Of a stretch of DNA of 64,000 nucleotides, positions 43,053 through 50,477 are shown piece by piece. A model generated the notes under the pieces. That model was not told the DNA's origin and did not search any database. It worked only from the letters and a program-made list of their open reading frames with translations. Origin of the DNA: Parabacteroides sp. Lineage in GTDB: Bacteria; Bacteroidota; Bacteroidia; Bacteroidales; Tannerellaceae. The position numbers and the translations under genes are program-made. Every line of letters begins with the position of its first letter. Position 1 is the stretch's first letter. Where the stretch lies: the NCBI GenBank assembly GCA_019417325.1, contig DXVO01000007.1, positions 62,001 to 126,000 on the forward strand, written 5' to 3'.

Positions 43053-45230
43053 TTATCTTAATGTTAATGAAACGGTTTGACCTTTGGATGCACGTGAACC
43101 GGGGGATATGGATTGTGATACCACTTTTCCCATTCCGCTCAACGTTACTTGCAGACCTTTACTTTCCAATAGATAGACTGCATCTTTAGCCCCCATTCCG
43201 ACTACATTCGGTACGAGGTTTTCGCGGATAGGAACATCCTTCAAGATAATTTCTTTTTCTTCATCATCCTTTTTGGCTGTTACCCATCTGGTTTCGATAC
43301 TGTCTGTATTTGCATCTATATCCAGTTTATTCAGTACATATTTTAGCGGGTCTAATTCTCCGGCTTTAGGTTGGGGCATAAGAACCGCAGTGGAATCGGT
43401 ATCCATCTTCTTTATGTCGATAGGCATATAGGCGGCATATATTTTCTCGGCAATTGATTTAACCACACCTCCGGACATGGTTCCTCCCGAAGGATAACCG
43501 ATGCGGGGTTGGCGGATAACTACGATACAGGAATATTTCGGTGCATCTGCGGGGAAATATCCACAGAAAGCGACTTGGTGTCCGCTTCTCCGGTATACAC
43601 CGCCGGATGCGATTTGTGCCGTACCTGTTTTACCTGCTATCCGGACAATATTGGAATGAACAGCCTTGCCTGTACCCTTTTCAACAACACCAAGCAACAT
43701 ATCCTTAATAATATCCAGTGTTTTGCTTGAACAGATAGATGAATTGACAACTTCTGTAGAAAAACTCTGAATAGTTTTCCCGTTGTGGGAGATTTCTCTG
43801 GTGAATATAGGACGAACCATTTTCCCATTGTTAGCTATGGCATTGAAAAATGCCAGCGTATAAATAGGCGGTATCTGGGTTTCATAACCGAAAGACATCC
43901 AGGGTAATGCAGTTTTCGACCAATAATGTGCCGTATCATTCGGCATTCTGATTTTAGCACGTCCGGCTCCTGGTATTTCCAGTTTCAGGTCTTTATTCAA
44001 ACCGATTTTATATAAGCCTTCAACAAATCTTGTCGGATTTTTCTCATATCCTTTCAGGATTGTTTTTGCCACCCCGATATTGGAAGAGTACCAGATTGCT
44101 TGTTCTACAGAGATACGTCCGTAACCTCCTTTATTATTATTATGGTCGGTCATGCGTGCTCCCTTATACATATATATACCGTTACCTACGTCCACTGTAT
44201 CACTGGGGTGACAGATTCCGTCTTCAAGAGCTACCATAATGGATGCCACTTTAAAGGTAGAACCTGGTTCTGTCTCATCGGCAACTGCATGATTCTTTTC
44301 TTCACCGTATACCCCTTCGCGTATACGTCCCATATTGGTAATTGCCTTTATTTCCCCGGTTTCCACTTCCATTACCACAGCCGTACCTGAAGCTGCGTCG
44401 ATCTTTTTCAACATGTCGACCAGCGATTTTTCTGTAATGTCCTGAATGTTGATGTCAATGGTTGTACGGATGTCCATGCCATCTACCGGTTCTATTTCCG
44501 TAACGTTTGTCCAGGCACCGCCAACACGGCGAACAGAGCTTAACCCAGCCTCTCCTCGTAATAGACTGTCGTATTGCAGCTCCAGACCGTTTTTACCTTT
44601 TGTCAGCCCTGTGGTAGGGTCTATTTCCCCGTAAATATCCCCGATGGTACGCGAAGCCAGTGTTCCGAAAGGTTTCTGGCGTTGGACCATTTCTTTAGTG
44701 TAGAATCCGCTTTTGTTGCGATTTAACCGGAGAAACGGATATTTTTTTATTTCTTTCAAGTCGGAGTAGGAGATACGTCCTTCAATCAAAGGATATTGCC
44801 TGTTATTCTTTTTCATGTTCAGTCCCCGCAACAAATGTGCTTTGTATCCTGCCGGTGTCCGGTTCTTAAATTTTTTGGAGAGATAGAACGACAGCGAATC
44901 CACTCCGTTTCGTTTGGAATGGAGGAATGAGTCTACATTCAGCCCTTCCGCTTTGAAGTCGATATATGTATAATACCGGGGGACACTGGTTGCCATTAAT
45001 TTCCCATCAACAGAATAGATATTTCCACGTCCGGGTGCAACCAGCAAATTCGGGCGTTTCTGGCTTTCTGCAACTTTTACCCATTTTTCTTTTTCTATAA
45101 AAGCCGTATCGAATGCCCTCACCAAGACACCGATTGCCACTAATCCGAGGAATAGCACGACAATAAAGTAACAGAATAAAATCCGGTTACTTTTCGGGGT
45201 TACTTCATTTGGTTCGATTTCTTCAGCCAT
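43053..45230 (-). CDS. ftsI: Septal penicillin-binding protein FtsI with PASTA domain
   Basis: The class B transpeptidase that cross-links septal peptidoglycan. The 725-residue protein has a cytoplasmic start, a membrane anchor at about residues 15-37, a pedestal domain, and a transpeptidase domain with the active Ser324 in GSTFK, the SSN triad in WYSSNIGVAKT and KTGT in IAGKTGTAQIASGG. A single PASTA domain closes the protein (LVPNVVGMGAKDAVYLLESK, then GKVVSQSISPGSRASKGQTV), unlike E. coli FtsI. The gene starts 2 bases after the ftsL-like gene. Target of beta-lactams. Confidence 0.94.
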   Translation of the reverse strand: MAEEIEPNEVTPKSNRILFCYFIVVLFLGLVAIGVLVRAFDTAFIEKEKWVKVAESQKRPNLLVAPGRGNIYSVDGKLMATSVPRYYTYIDFKAEGLNVDSFLHSKRNGVDSLSFYLSKKFKNRTPAGYKAHLLRGLNMKKNNRQYPLIEGRISYSDLKEIKKYPFLRLNRNKSGFYTKEMVQRQKPFGTLASRTIGDIYGEIDPTTGLTKGKNGLELQYDSLLRGEAGLSSVRRVGGAWTNVTEIEPVDGMDIRTTIDINIQDITEKSLVDMLKKIDAASGTAVVMEVETGEIKAITNMGRIREGVYGEEKNHAVADETEPGSTFKVASIMVALEDGICHPSDTVDVGNGIYMYKGARMTDHNNNKGGYGRISVEQAIWYSSNIGVAKTILKGYEKNPTRFVEGLYKIGLNKDLKLEIPGAGRAKIRMPNDTAHYWSKTALPWMSFGYETQIPPIYTLAFFNAIANNGKMVRPIFTREISHNGKTIQSFSTEVVNSSICSSKTLDIIKDMLLGVVEKGTGKAVHSNIVRIAGKTGTAQIASGGVYRRSGHQVAFCGYFPADAPKYSCIVVIRQPRIGYPSGGTMSGGVVKSIAEKIYAAYMPIDIKKMDTDSTAVLMPQPKAGELDPLKYVLNKLDIDANTDSIETRWVTAKKDDEEKEIILKDVPIRENLVPNVVGMGAKDAVYLLESKGLQVTLSGMGKVVSQSISPGSRASKGQTVSLTLR

Positions 45231-45232
45231 AT

Positions 45233-45574
45233 TTATTTGTATAATTCATAAGGCGGATTTTGAGCCGCTTCAAGTTCTATACCTTGTTCTTCAATCAATA
45301 ATTCTATTTGCGACTGACGACTGTTTCCCGTCAACTCGGAGGAAATGGATAAAGCTTCGAAACGAATATCCCGAAGTTGCCGCTGGAGGTGGTCTATCTC
45401 CCGTAGCTTTTGCATACAGGTGTACCGGTTACCGATGAAGAAGAAAACCAATACAACCACAAGGACTATCATCTTTGTGTGCTTAACAATGAAATCTTCT
45501 TTTAAAATACCTCCGCCTATGATGTATAGAAAGGAAAGCCGTCTTTCTTTTTTCTTTTTCTTTCGTTGCTCCAT
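45233..45574 (-). CDS. ftsL: FtsL-like divisome protein
   Basis: A 113-residue bitopic protein: a very basic N-terminus (EQRKKKKKERRLS), one membrane helix at about residues 36-53, and a periplasmic coiled-coil-like stretch (KLREIDHLQRQLRDIRFEAL). That is the FtsL layout, and its place between rsmH and ftsI is the FtsL place. FtsL with FtsB and FtsQ activates FtsWI. Sequence is poorly conserved, so the name rests largely on position and topology. Confidence 0.82.
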   Translation of the reverse strand: MEQRKKKKKERRLSFLYIIGGGILKEDFIVKHTKMIVLVVVLVFFFIGNRYTCMQKLREIDHLQRQLRDIRFEALSISSELTGNSRQSQIELLIEEQGIELEAAQNPPYELYK

Positions 45575-45610
45575 ATAACAAACTCCGTTTTTGTATTGAA
45601 AACCGATTAC

Positions 45611-46540
45611 TTAATTTTCAATATCCAATTTCTCCGCTATCCTTAGTTTGGCACTTCTTGAACGGGGATTCTTTTCTATTTCCTCGTTGGAAGGAACCAT
45701 TACTTTATTGTTGACCAACCGGAACGGCGATTTGATATTTCCAAAGAAGTCCTGCTCTATTTTCCCTTCGAAATTACCTGTCTTCAGGAAGTTTTTAACC
45801 ATGCGGTCTTCCAGAGAATGATAGGTGATAACTACCAGTCTGCCTCCCGGTTTTAAGACCTCCATTGTTTGTTTAAGCATATCTCTCAGGGCCTTCATCT
45901 CATCGTTTACTTCTATGCGAAGTGCCTGAAAAACCTGGGCAAGAAATTTTTTTTCCTTGTCTTTCCCAGTAAAAGGCTTGATAACTTCCAGAAAATCTCC
46001 GATTGTTTCTATTTTTTTTGTTTCCCGGCTACGGACCAGCAATGAAGCCAGTTTACGGGAAACTTTCAACTCACCGTACAGGTAAAATAAGTTGGCCAGT
46101 TCTTCTTCCGGATATGTATTTACAATATCGGCGGCAGTTCGTCCGGCACGTGTATTCATACGCATATCCAGGGCTCCTTCAAAACGGAAAGAGAAACCTC
46201 GCTCCCTGTCATCAAAATGATGGGAAGAAACGCCCAAGTCTGCCAGTAAGCCATCCACATTGCCTGCGGCGTTGTGGTACTGCATAAAATTATATAAATA
46301 ACGGAAGTTACTGCGGACAAAAACAAAACGATCGTCCTCCGGTATATTACTTTCGGCATCGGCATCTTGGTCAAATCCATAAAGTCTCCCCTTGTTATCT
46401 AGCCGGCTCAGGATTTCACGCGAATGTCCTCCTCCTCCAAATGTCACATCTACATATATTCCTGAAGGGTGAATACTTAATCCCTCTATACTTTCCTGAA
46501 GCATTACCGGTACATGATAGCAAACCTCTTTTTCTTCCAT
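45611..46540 (-). CDS. rsmH: 16S rRNA (cytosine(1402)-N(4))-methyltransferase
   Basis: Methylates C1402 in the 16S rRNA P site. The 309-residue protein (formerly MraW) has YHVPVMLQESIEGL at the start, the SAM motif YVDVTFGGGGHSREIL, DGLLADLGVSSHHFDDRERG (20 residues), the helical insertion with AGRTAADIVNTY, and the late PGGRLVVITYHSLEDRMVK. It is the first gene of the dcw operon seen here. In most bacteria, including relatives, mraZ precedes it; no mraZ frame is visible upstream. Confidence 0.95.
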   Translation of the reverse strand: MEEKEVCYHVPVMLQESIEGLSIHPSGIYVDVTFGGGGHSREILSRLDNKGRLYGFDQDADAESNIPEDDRFVFVRSNFRYLYNFMQYHNAAGNVDGLLADLGVSSHHFDDRERGFSFRFEGALDMRMNTRAGRTAADIVNTYPEEELANLFYLYGELKVSRKLASLLVRSRETKKIETIGDFLEVIKPFTGKDKEKKFLAQVFQALRIEVNDEMKALRDMLKQTMEVLKPGGRLVVITYHSLEDRMVKNFLKTGNFEGKIEQDFFGNIKSPFRLVNNKVMVPSNEEIEKNPRSRSAKLRIAEKLDIEN

Positions 46541-46621
46541 TTATTCGCTATTCTGTTAAACTGTTCCTTAAAATAAAGCAATATAGTTGTCTGATTTACT
46601 AAGCATTGCTCTATTGGAGGG

Positions 46622-46629
46622 TAAAAGTA
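46622..46629 (-). promoter_or_regulatory. Possible dcw operon -7 element
   Basis: TACTTTTA on the minus strand matches TAnnTTTG at all but the last base, 82 bases before rsmH. It is the best candidate in the region but weak. Confidence 0.3.
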
Positions 46630-46940
46630 CGCATTTCCTTTTTTAACCGCCAAGAAATATAAGAGAAAAGTAACAAAAAGTTTTCAACAGGTAAGGGGAT
46701 CGCTTTGTTATTGGCAGGTTATGGAATAAGATGTTTTCTATCGAGTTCACTTTTCTGTTCTTCAGCCGGTATTCTTTCATTTTGACACTTTGATAAAATA
46801 ACCTCTTCTCAGTGACCTGTATGGATAAAGATACGGGAGAGATTGCAAATATGCTACTTTCGTGAGGTTTGTCTTTGTTATTTTGTTTGTATAGTTGTTG
46901 GAATATTTACTAATTGATATTTTATATAAATTGATTTATT

Positions 46941-47020
46941 AGGCGTGGAATTATACGAATTACACGGATGAATAAAGATATAAAATGTATTAATCCGTGT
47001 AATTCGTGAATCCGCGCCTA
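46941..47020. repeat. Long imperfect palindrome
   Basis: The left arm (46941-46969) and right arm (46993-47020) are reverse complements with a few mismatches; the inner CGAATTACACGGAT core of 14 bases is exact. A loop of about 23 bases separates them. Related palindromes with the same TTACACGG/CCGTGTAA core lie after both susD genes. Confidence 0.85.
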
Positions 47021-47136
47021 AACATATTGTTATACTTATAGGGGTATATAAATCGATTTGATATTTGAATCAGCTCTGATTTTACAACCATTATAGCATT
47101 GCCTCTCTGTTCTATAGCATCAAAAAATAAGATATC

Positions 47137-47251
47137 TATGCTTTGATTTCAAAACATATATGCTTTAAAATCGAAACATATGTGTTTATCTGCGCGGATA
47201 GTTGTATTTAGTTGCAGAAATAATTGGAATTAGTTGCAGAGTCTGTTGGAA
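47137..47251. repeat. 22-bp-phased tandem repeats
   Basis: Two adjacent 22-bp units (47137-47158 and 47159-47180) share TATGCTTT at the start and AAACATA at the end. After one diverged unit the same 22-bp phase continues as TAGTTG-like hexamers at 47199, 47209, 47221, 47231 and 47243, spaced 10, 12, 10 and 12 bases. TTAGTTGCAGA occurs twice, 22 bases apart. Confidence 0.7.
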
Positions 47252-47543
47252 ATATCCTCCGGGAAAACAGGAAAAAGGCTCCGGGTAGTGCGCAAAAACA
47301 TCCTTTTTGCCGGAAAAAAGAGCCTGAAGTTCTCTGGAAAGACTTTTCAGTTAATAGGCTGTGTCACCGGGAAGGGCTTTATTCTGTAAAAATGAAACTA
47401 CATAAAACAAAATGCTGACATTATGCCTTCAATGTTTTTCCCCATCCGGTTATGACAAGCAGGTCTATTTCAGTTTCCGATACCTGCTTCGAAGAATAAT
47501 CAAAAAACTTGAATCAAAAGCATTGGAGTGAGATAAAGAATGT

Positions 47544-47551
47544 TATCTTTG
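47544..47551 (+). promoter_or_regulatory. -7 promoter element of the Rpn-type gene
   Basis: TATCTTTG, with TTGG at 47523-47526 as a -33 candidate. Transcription would start near 47557, so the ATG at 47583 is favoured over the in-frame 47559. Confidence 0.6.
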
Positions 47552-47582
47552 TGACAATATGTTCATATTAAACAAAATAACT

Positions 47583-48497
47583 ATGGAAAATAAGTCAGCA
47601 TTAGTTCGTTTTGATTGGGCCGTGAAGAGACTTTTGCGTAACAAATCCAATTTTGTTATTCTAGAAGGATTCCTCTCCACCCTGCTTGAAGAGAAGATAA
47701 CGATTGTGCGTTTGCTCGAAAGCGAAGGCAACAAGGATACACGGGATGATAAATTCAATCGTGTGGATATGCTTGCCGAGGACAGCAAGGGGGAGTTAAT
47801 CATTATCGAAGTCCAGAACAACCGCGAGCTGGATTATTTCCATCGCATGTTATATGGCGCCTCCAAAGCCGTTACCGATTATATCAACGAAGGCCAGGAA
47901 TATGGAATTATCCGTAAGGTCTATTCCGTAAACATCGTCTATTTCGAGTTGGGGCAGGGCAAGGATTATGTTTATCATGGTTATACCACCTTTCGTGGCA
48001 TTCATTATAACGATATACTTCAACTCTCTGTACGCCAGCGTGAACAATTCGTCCGTCACGAGGCGGGTGACATCTTCCCCGAATATTATGTGTTGCGTGT
48101 GGATGGTTTTAACGACCAGGCGAAAACACCTCTCGACGAGTGGATAAAGTTCCTTAAAACCGGTGAAATCGAACATGACAGTACAGCCCCCGGTTTACAG
48201 GAAGCCAGCGAACGCCTGCGTATCGACCAGCTAAGTCCGAGTGATAAGCAGCAGTATTATTCCGATATGGAAGCAATCCGTTACCAGCGTAGCGTTATCA
48301 AAACCGGCTGGATAGAAGGCCGTGCCGACGGTTTGGTGGAAGGTAAGGCAGAAGGTAAGGCAGAAGGTAGAGCGGAGGGATTAGCGGAAGGCAAACGTGA
48401 GATAGCTGCCAAGTTAAAGAGACAAGGTATTCCGGTAGAAGTAATCACTCAATGTACCGGTTTGTCCTCGGAAGAGATATCCAAACTCTCCGATTAA
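47583..48497 (+). CDS. Rpn-family recombination-promoting nuclease/putative transposase
   Basis: A 304-residue PD-(D/E)XK nuclease-fold protein. The N-terminal ALVRFDWAVKRLLRNKSNF and FLSTLLEEKITIVRLLESE are typical of the family, and the nuclease site is RVDMLAEDSKGELIIIEVQ (Asp and Glu-x-Gln). The C-terminus carries a low-complexity run of (L/A)xEGKAEG repeats (about 255-285), also typical of the family, then a short helical tail with QCTGLSSEEISKL. E. coli RpnA-type proteins promote RecA-independent recombination and DNA cleavage in vitro. Flanked by direct repeats; the family's real role in Bacteroidota is unsettled. Confidence 0.85.
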   Translation: MENKSALVRFDWAVKRLLRNKSNFVILEGFLSTLLEEKITIVRLLESEGNKDTRDDKFNRVDMLAEDSKGELIIIEVQNNRELDYFHRMLYGASKAVTDYINEGQEYGIIRKVYSVNIVYFELGQGKDYVYHGYTTFRGIHYNDILQLSVRQREQFVRHEAGDIFPEYYVLRVDGFNDQAKTPLDEWIKFLKTGEIEHDSTAPGLQEASERLRIDQLSPSDKQQYYSDMEAIRYQRSVIKTGWIEGRADGLVEGKAEGKAEGRAEGLAEGKREIAAKLKRQGIPVEVITQCTGLSSEEISKLSD

Positions 48498-48654
48498 GAC
48501 ATTGTCTTCAACGTTTTTCCATCCGGTTATGACCATCATAAAAGGCGAGCCAAAACGTAGCATGATTTCCCATAACGGGTGGTGCAAGTAAAAAAACCAA
48601 GTAGAAGAAAATGGAAAACGTCTGTAAATAAGAATGATTTCCGACAAAAAATAC

Positions 48655-48662
48655 TACTTTTG
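48655..48662 (+). promoter_or_regulatory. rex -7 promoter element
   Basis: TACTTTTG matches TAnnTTTG. It lies inside the upstream in-frame extension of rex, which argues for a start at 48688. Confidence 0.55.
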
Positions 48663-48687
48663 TGCCCTGCATGTAATGTATGGAACG

Positions 48688-49338
48688 ATGGCTAATGATG
48701 AAATGAAGCAAATCTGGAAAGTTCCGGAACCGACTCTTAGAAGGTTACCGTGGTATCTTGCCTTTTTGAAATTAATGAAGGGGAGAGGTGAGGCTTTTGT
48801 ATCATCTACCCAGATAGCCAAGGAGATAAATGTGGATTCCAGCCAGGTGGCGAAAGATTTATCGTTTGTAAATATTACAGGGAAAACGCGTGTAGGCTAT
48901 GAAGTGGATACGTTGGTAGATGTATTGGAAGACTTCTTAGGTTTCACTTCCCAGCATAAAGCTTTTCTATTTGGTGTGGGAAGCCTGGGAGCTGCATTGT
49001 TGCAAGACTCAGGTTTGAACCAGTATGGTCTTGAGATTGTAGCCGGTTTTGATGTTCGTAAGGATTTGGCTGGTTCTGTTATCAATGGTATTCCTGTTTA
49101 TCATATGGATGATTTTCCTGCTATGCAGAAGAAATACGGGGCAACAATCGGAGTAATAACCGTTCCGGTTGAGAAGGCCCAGGATGTCACAGACCATATT
49201 ATTGCTGGTGGAATCAAGGCACTTTGGAATTTTACTCCATTCCGTATACGTGTGCCAGAACATATAGTTGTGCAAAATACGTCTATGTATGCTCATCTGG
49301 CGGTTATGTTCAACCGCTTGAATTCAATAAGTCACTGA
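48688..49338 (+). CDS. rex: Redox-sensing transcriptional repressor Rex
   Basis: A 216-residue NADH/NAD+-sensing repressor. The winged-helix N-terminus includes VPEPTLRRLPWYLAFLKLM and SSTQIAKEINVDSSQVAKDL (20 residues), followed by TGKTRVGYEVDTLVD. The Rossmann half has FLFGVGSLGAALL (GxGxxG), the FDVRKDLAG acidic strand end and the C-terminal helix NTSMYAHLAVMFNRLN for domain swapping. Rex represses fermentation and respiration genes when NADH is low. The start was placed at 48688 because a promoter overlaps the longer frame (48634); 48676 is also possible. A FAH-family gene begins 1 base after its stop. Confidence 0.92.
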   Translation: MANDEMKQIWKVPEPTLRRLPWYLAFLKLMKGRGEAFVSSTQIAKEINVDSSQVAKDLSFVNITGKTRVGYEVDTLVDVLEDFLGFTSQHKAFLFGVGSLGAALLQDSGLNQYGLEIVAGFDVRKDLAGSVINGIPVYHMDDFPAMQKKYGATIGVITVPVEKAQDVTDHIIAGGIKALWNFTPFRIRVPEHIVVQNTSMYAHLAVMFNRLNSISH

Positions 49339-49339
49339 T

Positions 49340-49954
49340 ATGAAAATTATTGCAGTAGGAATGAATTATGCAGCTCACAACAAAGAGTTGCACCATGCGT
49401 TGGAACTATCCGAACCGACCATTTTTATGAAGCCGGACTCTTCCTTGTTGAAGGATGGCAAACCATTTTTTATTCCGGATTTTTCCTCTGAAATACATTA
49501 TGAAACGGAGATTGTAGTAAAAATAGACCGTTTGGGGAAGAATATAGCGGAACGTTTTGCCTATCGTTACTATAATGAGATAACTGTGGGGATAGATTTT
49601 ACTGCAAGAGATTTGCAAAATAAACTTCGAACCAATGGCTTGCCTTGGGAAATAAGCAAGGCGTTCGATAATTCGGCGGCCATAGGCGATTTTATTCCGG
49701 TAAGTAGAGTGGAAGATATGGATGCGATTCCTTTCCATCTGGATATAAACGGAAATAAAGTGCAGGAAGGTAATACAAGGGATATGCTTTTTTCTATTGA
49801 TAAGATAATCGCTTATGTTAGTCGCTTTTTCACTTTGAAAATTGGCGACTTGATTTATACCGGTACTCCGGTAGGTGTCGGACCGGTTAAGATCGGTGAC
49901 CAGTTACAAGGTTATATAGGTAATGAAAAGTTATTGGATTTTTTTGTCCGGTAA
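49340..49954 (+). CDS. Fumarylacetoacetate hydrolase (FAH) family protein
   Basis: A 204-residue member of the FAH family, close to the short YcgM/FAHD1-like group with acylpyruvase or oxaloacetate decarboxylase activity. Motifs: MNYAAHNKELHHAL, PTIFMKPDSSLL, the metal-binding Glu pair in SSEIHYETEIVVKID, the GIDFTARDLQNKLRTNGLPW (20 residues) helix, KAFDNSAAIGDFIP and the late GDLIYTGTPVGVGPVKIGDQ (20 residues). A divalent metal is expected. The exact substrate is not predictable. It is tightly coupled to rex, which may hint at a role in central carbon metabolism. Confidence 0.85.
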   Translation: MKIIAVGMNYAAHNKELHHALELSEPTIFMKPDSSLLKDGKPFFIPDFSSEIHYETEIVVKIDRLGKNIAERFAYRYYNEITVGIDFTARDLQNKLRTNGLPWEISKAFDNSAAIGDFIPVSRVEDMDAIPFHLDINGNKVQEGNTRDMLFSIDKIIAYVSRFFTLKIGDLIYTGTPVGVGPVKIGDQLQGYIGNEKLLDFFVR

Positions 49955-50091
49955 TTTTAGAAAGAAGCAGATTTAGGTTATTTGAGAGTTAAAAATTAAG
50001 TATAAATGTTTAATTCTGCTCTCTACTTTATAAAAAACCTATAATATAAGGATATTTATCCAAAAAATCATGCGAGTTCCGAAGGATTATC

Positions 50092-50099
50092 TATTTTTG
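50092..50099 (+). promoter_or_regulatory. -7 promoter element of the candidate ncRNA
   Basis: TATTTTTG matches TAnnTTTG. Transcription would start near 50106, so a transcript ending at the terminator would be about 290 nt. Confidence 0.5.
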
Positions 50100-50105
50100 T
50101 AGTAG

Positions 50106-50398
50106 TAACTGAGGATATTTCCCATTTTACGCTTAAATGAGTATAATCAAAGGACGAGTTCTATATGTGATTTCGTTCTTTTAAAGATATTAAGATAAAA
50201 ACAATTTTACGGTTTGTGTGGGTTTGGTGATTTCTTAGGTAATTACCACCTAAGTATCCCGGGAGGGTGAACAAGCATCCGATTTATATTTAAATACTAA
50301 AATAATGAAATTAAAAGTACGTCTGCCAGTAATCTTGTGAAGGATGGGCGCAGAGAAACAGACTCCGGGAGTATTGAACTTTCGGAGTTTTGTTTTAT
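50106..50398 (+). ncRNA. Candidate structured RNA or leader ending in a terminator
   Basis: Between a promoter and a terminator, this stretch has CTTAGGT/ACCTAAG (50234-50240 with 50248-50254), CCCGGGAG (50258-50265) that could pair with the 5' arm of the terminator, and two mutually crossing short complements: ACAAG (50271) with CTTGT (50334), and CATCC (50276) with GGATG (50342). An 11-codon frame at 50305-50340 (MKLKVRLPVIL) sits between them. This could be a stand-alone RNA or an attenuator for the GSCFA-murF/alr genes. No known family was recognised by eye. Confidence 0.4.
50362..50398 (+). terminator. Rho-independent terminator
   Basis: ACTCCGGGAG (50362-50371) pairs over ten bases (two G-U) with CTTTCGGAGT (50379-50388), then TTTGTTTTAT. 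No coding gene ends just upstream of it. Confidence 0.85.
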
Positions 50399-50477
50399 CC
50401 CGGGAAGACCTTTATTTGTTTTATTTCGGGGATTTCTATAATATTGCATTTCGCGAACCACTAATAGTTTATCGTTA

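Larger units (their letters stand above)
46541..47582. other. Gene-free accessory stretch between rsmH and the Rpn gene
   Basis: About 1 kb without a supportable gene. It holds a weak dcw promoter candidate (46622-46629), a long imperfect palindrome (46941-47020), 22-bp-phased repeats (47137-47251), one copy of the direct repeat flanking the Rpn gene (47417-47456) and the Rpn promoter (47544-47551). A 64-codon frame at 47224-47418 has no recognisable family and contains low-quality sequence, so it is not called. Confidence 0.6.
47417..48533 (+). mobile_element. Candidate mobile unit: Rpn-type gene between direct repeats
   Basis: A 36-40-base imperfect direct repeat lies before (47417-47456) and after (48498-48533) the Rpn-family gene. 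Shared parts are GACATT, then CTTCAAYGTTTTTCC and ATCCGGTTATGAC, with small indels between copies. Genes of this family are often multi-copy in Bacteroidota genomes. The repeats might mark an inserted unit or an ancient duplication of flanking DNA; no terminal inverted repeats were found. Confidence 0.4.
49955..50477. other. Gene-free stretch with ncRNA/attenuator signals
   Basis: 523 bases with no long frame. The parts are a perfect -7 box at 50092-50099, hairpins from 50234 on, an 11-codon frame at 50305-50340 and a strong terminator at 50362-50398. The first 130 bases show nothing notable. Confidence 0.6.

Noticed and set aside
46941..47020. The palindrome as an invertible segment
   Set aside because: The loop is only about 23 bases and holds no promoter, so a hairpin or dispersed repeat is far likelier than a DNA switch.
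47224..47418. 64-codon plus-strand frame before the Rpn gene
   Set aside because: It begins in the 22-bp repeat tract with a TTG start, has no recognisable domain and no promoter or conserved composition.
48315..48405. Repeats inside the Rpn gene as a phase-variable or CRISPR-like tract
   Set aside because: They encode the (x)AEG(K) low-complexity tail typical of this family, vary between copies and keep the frame; no spacer structure.
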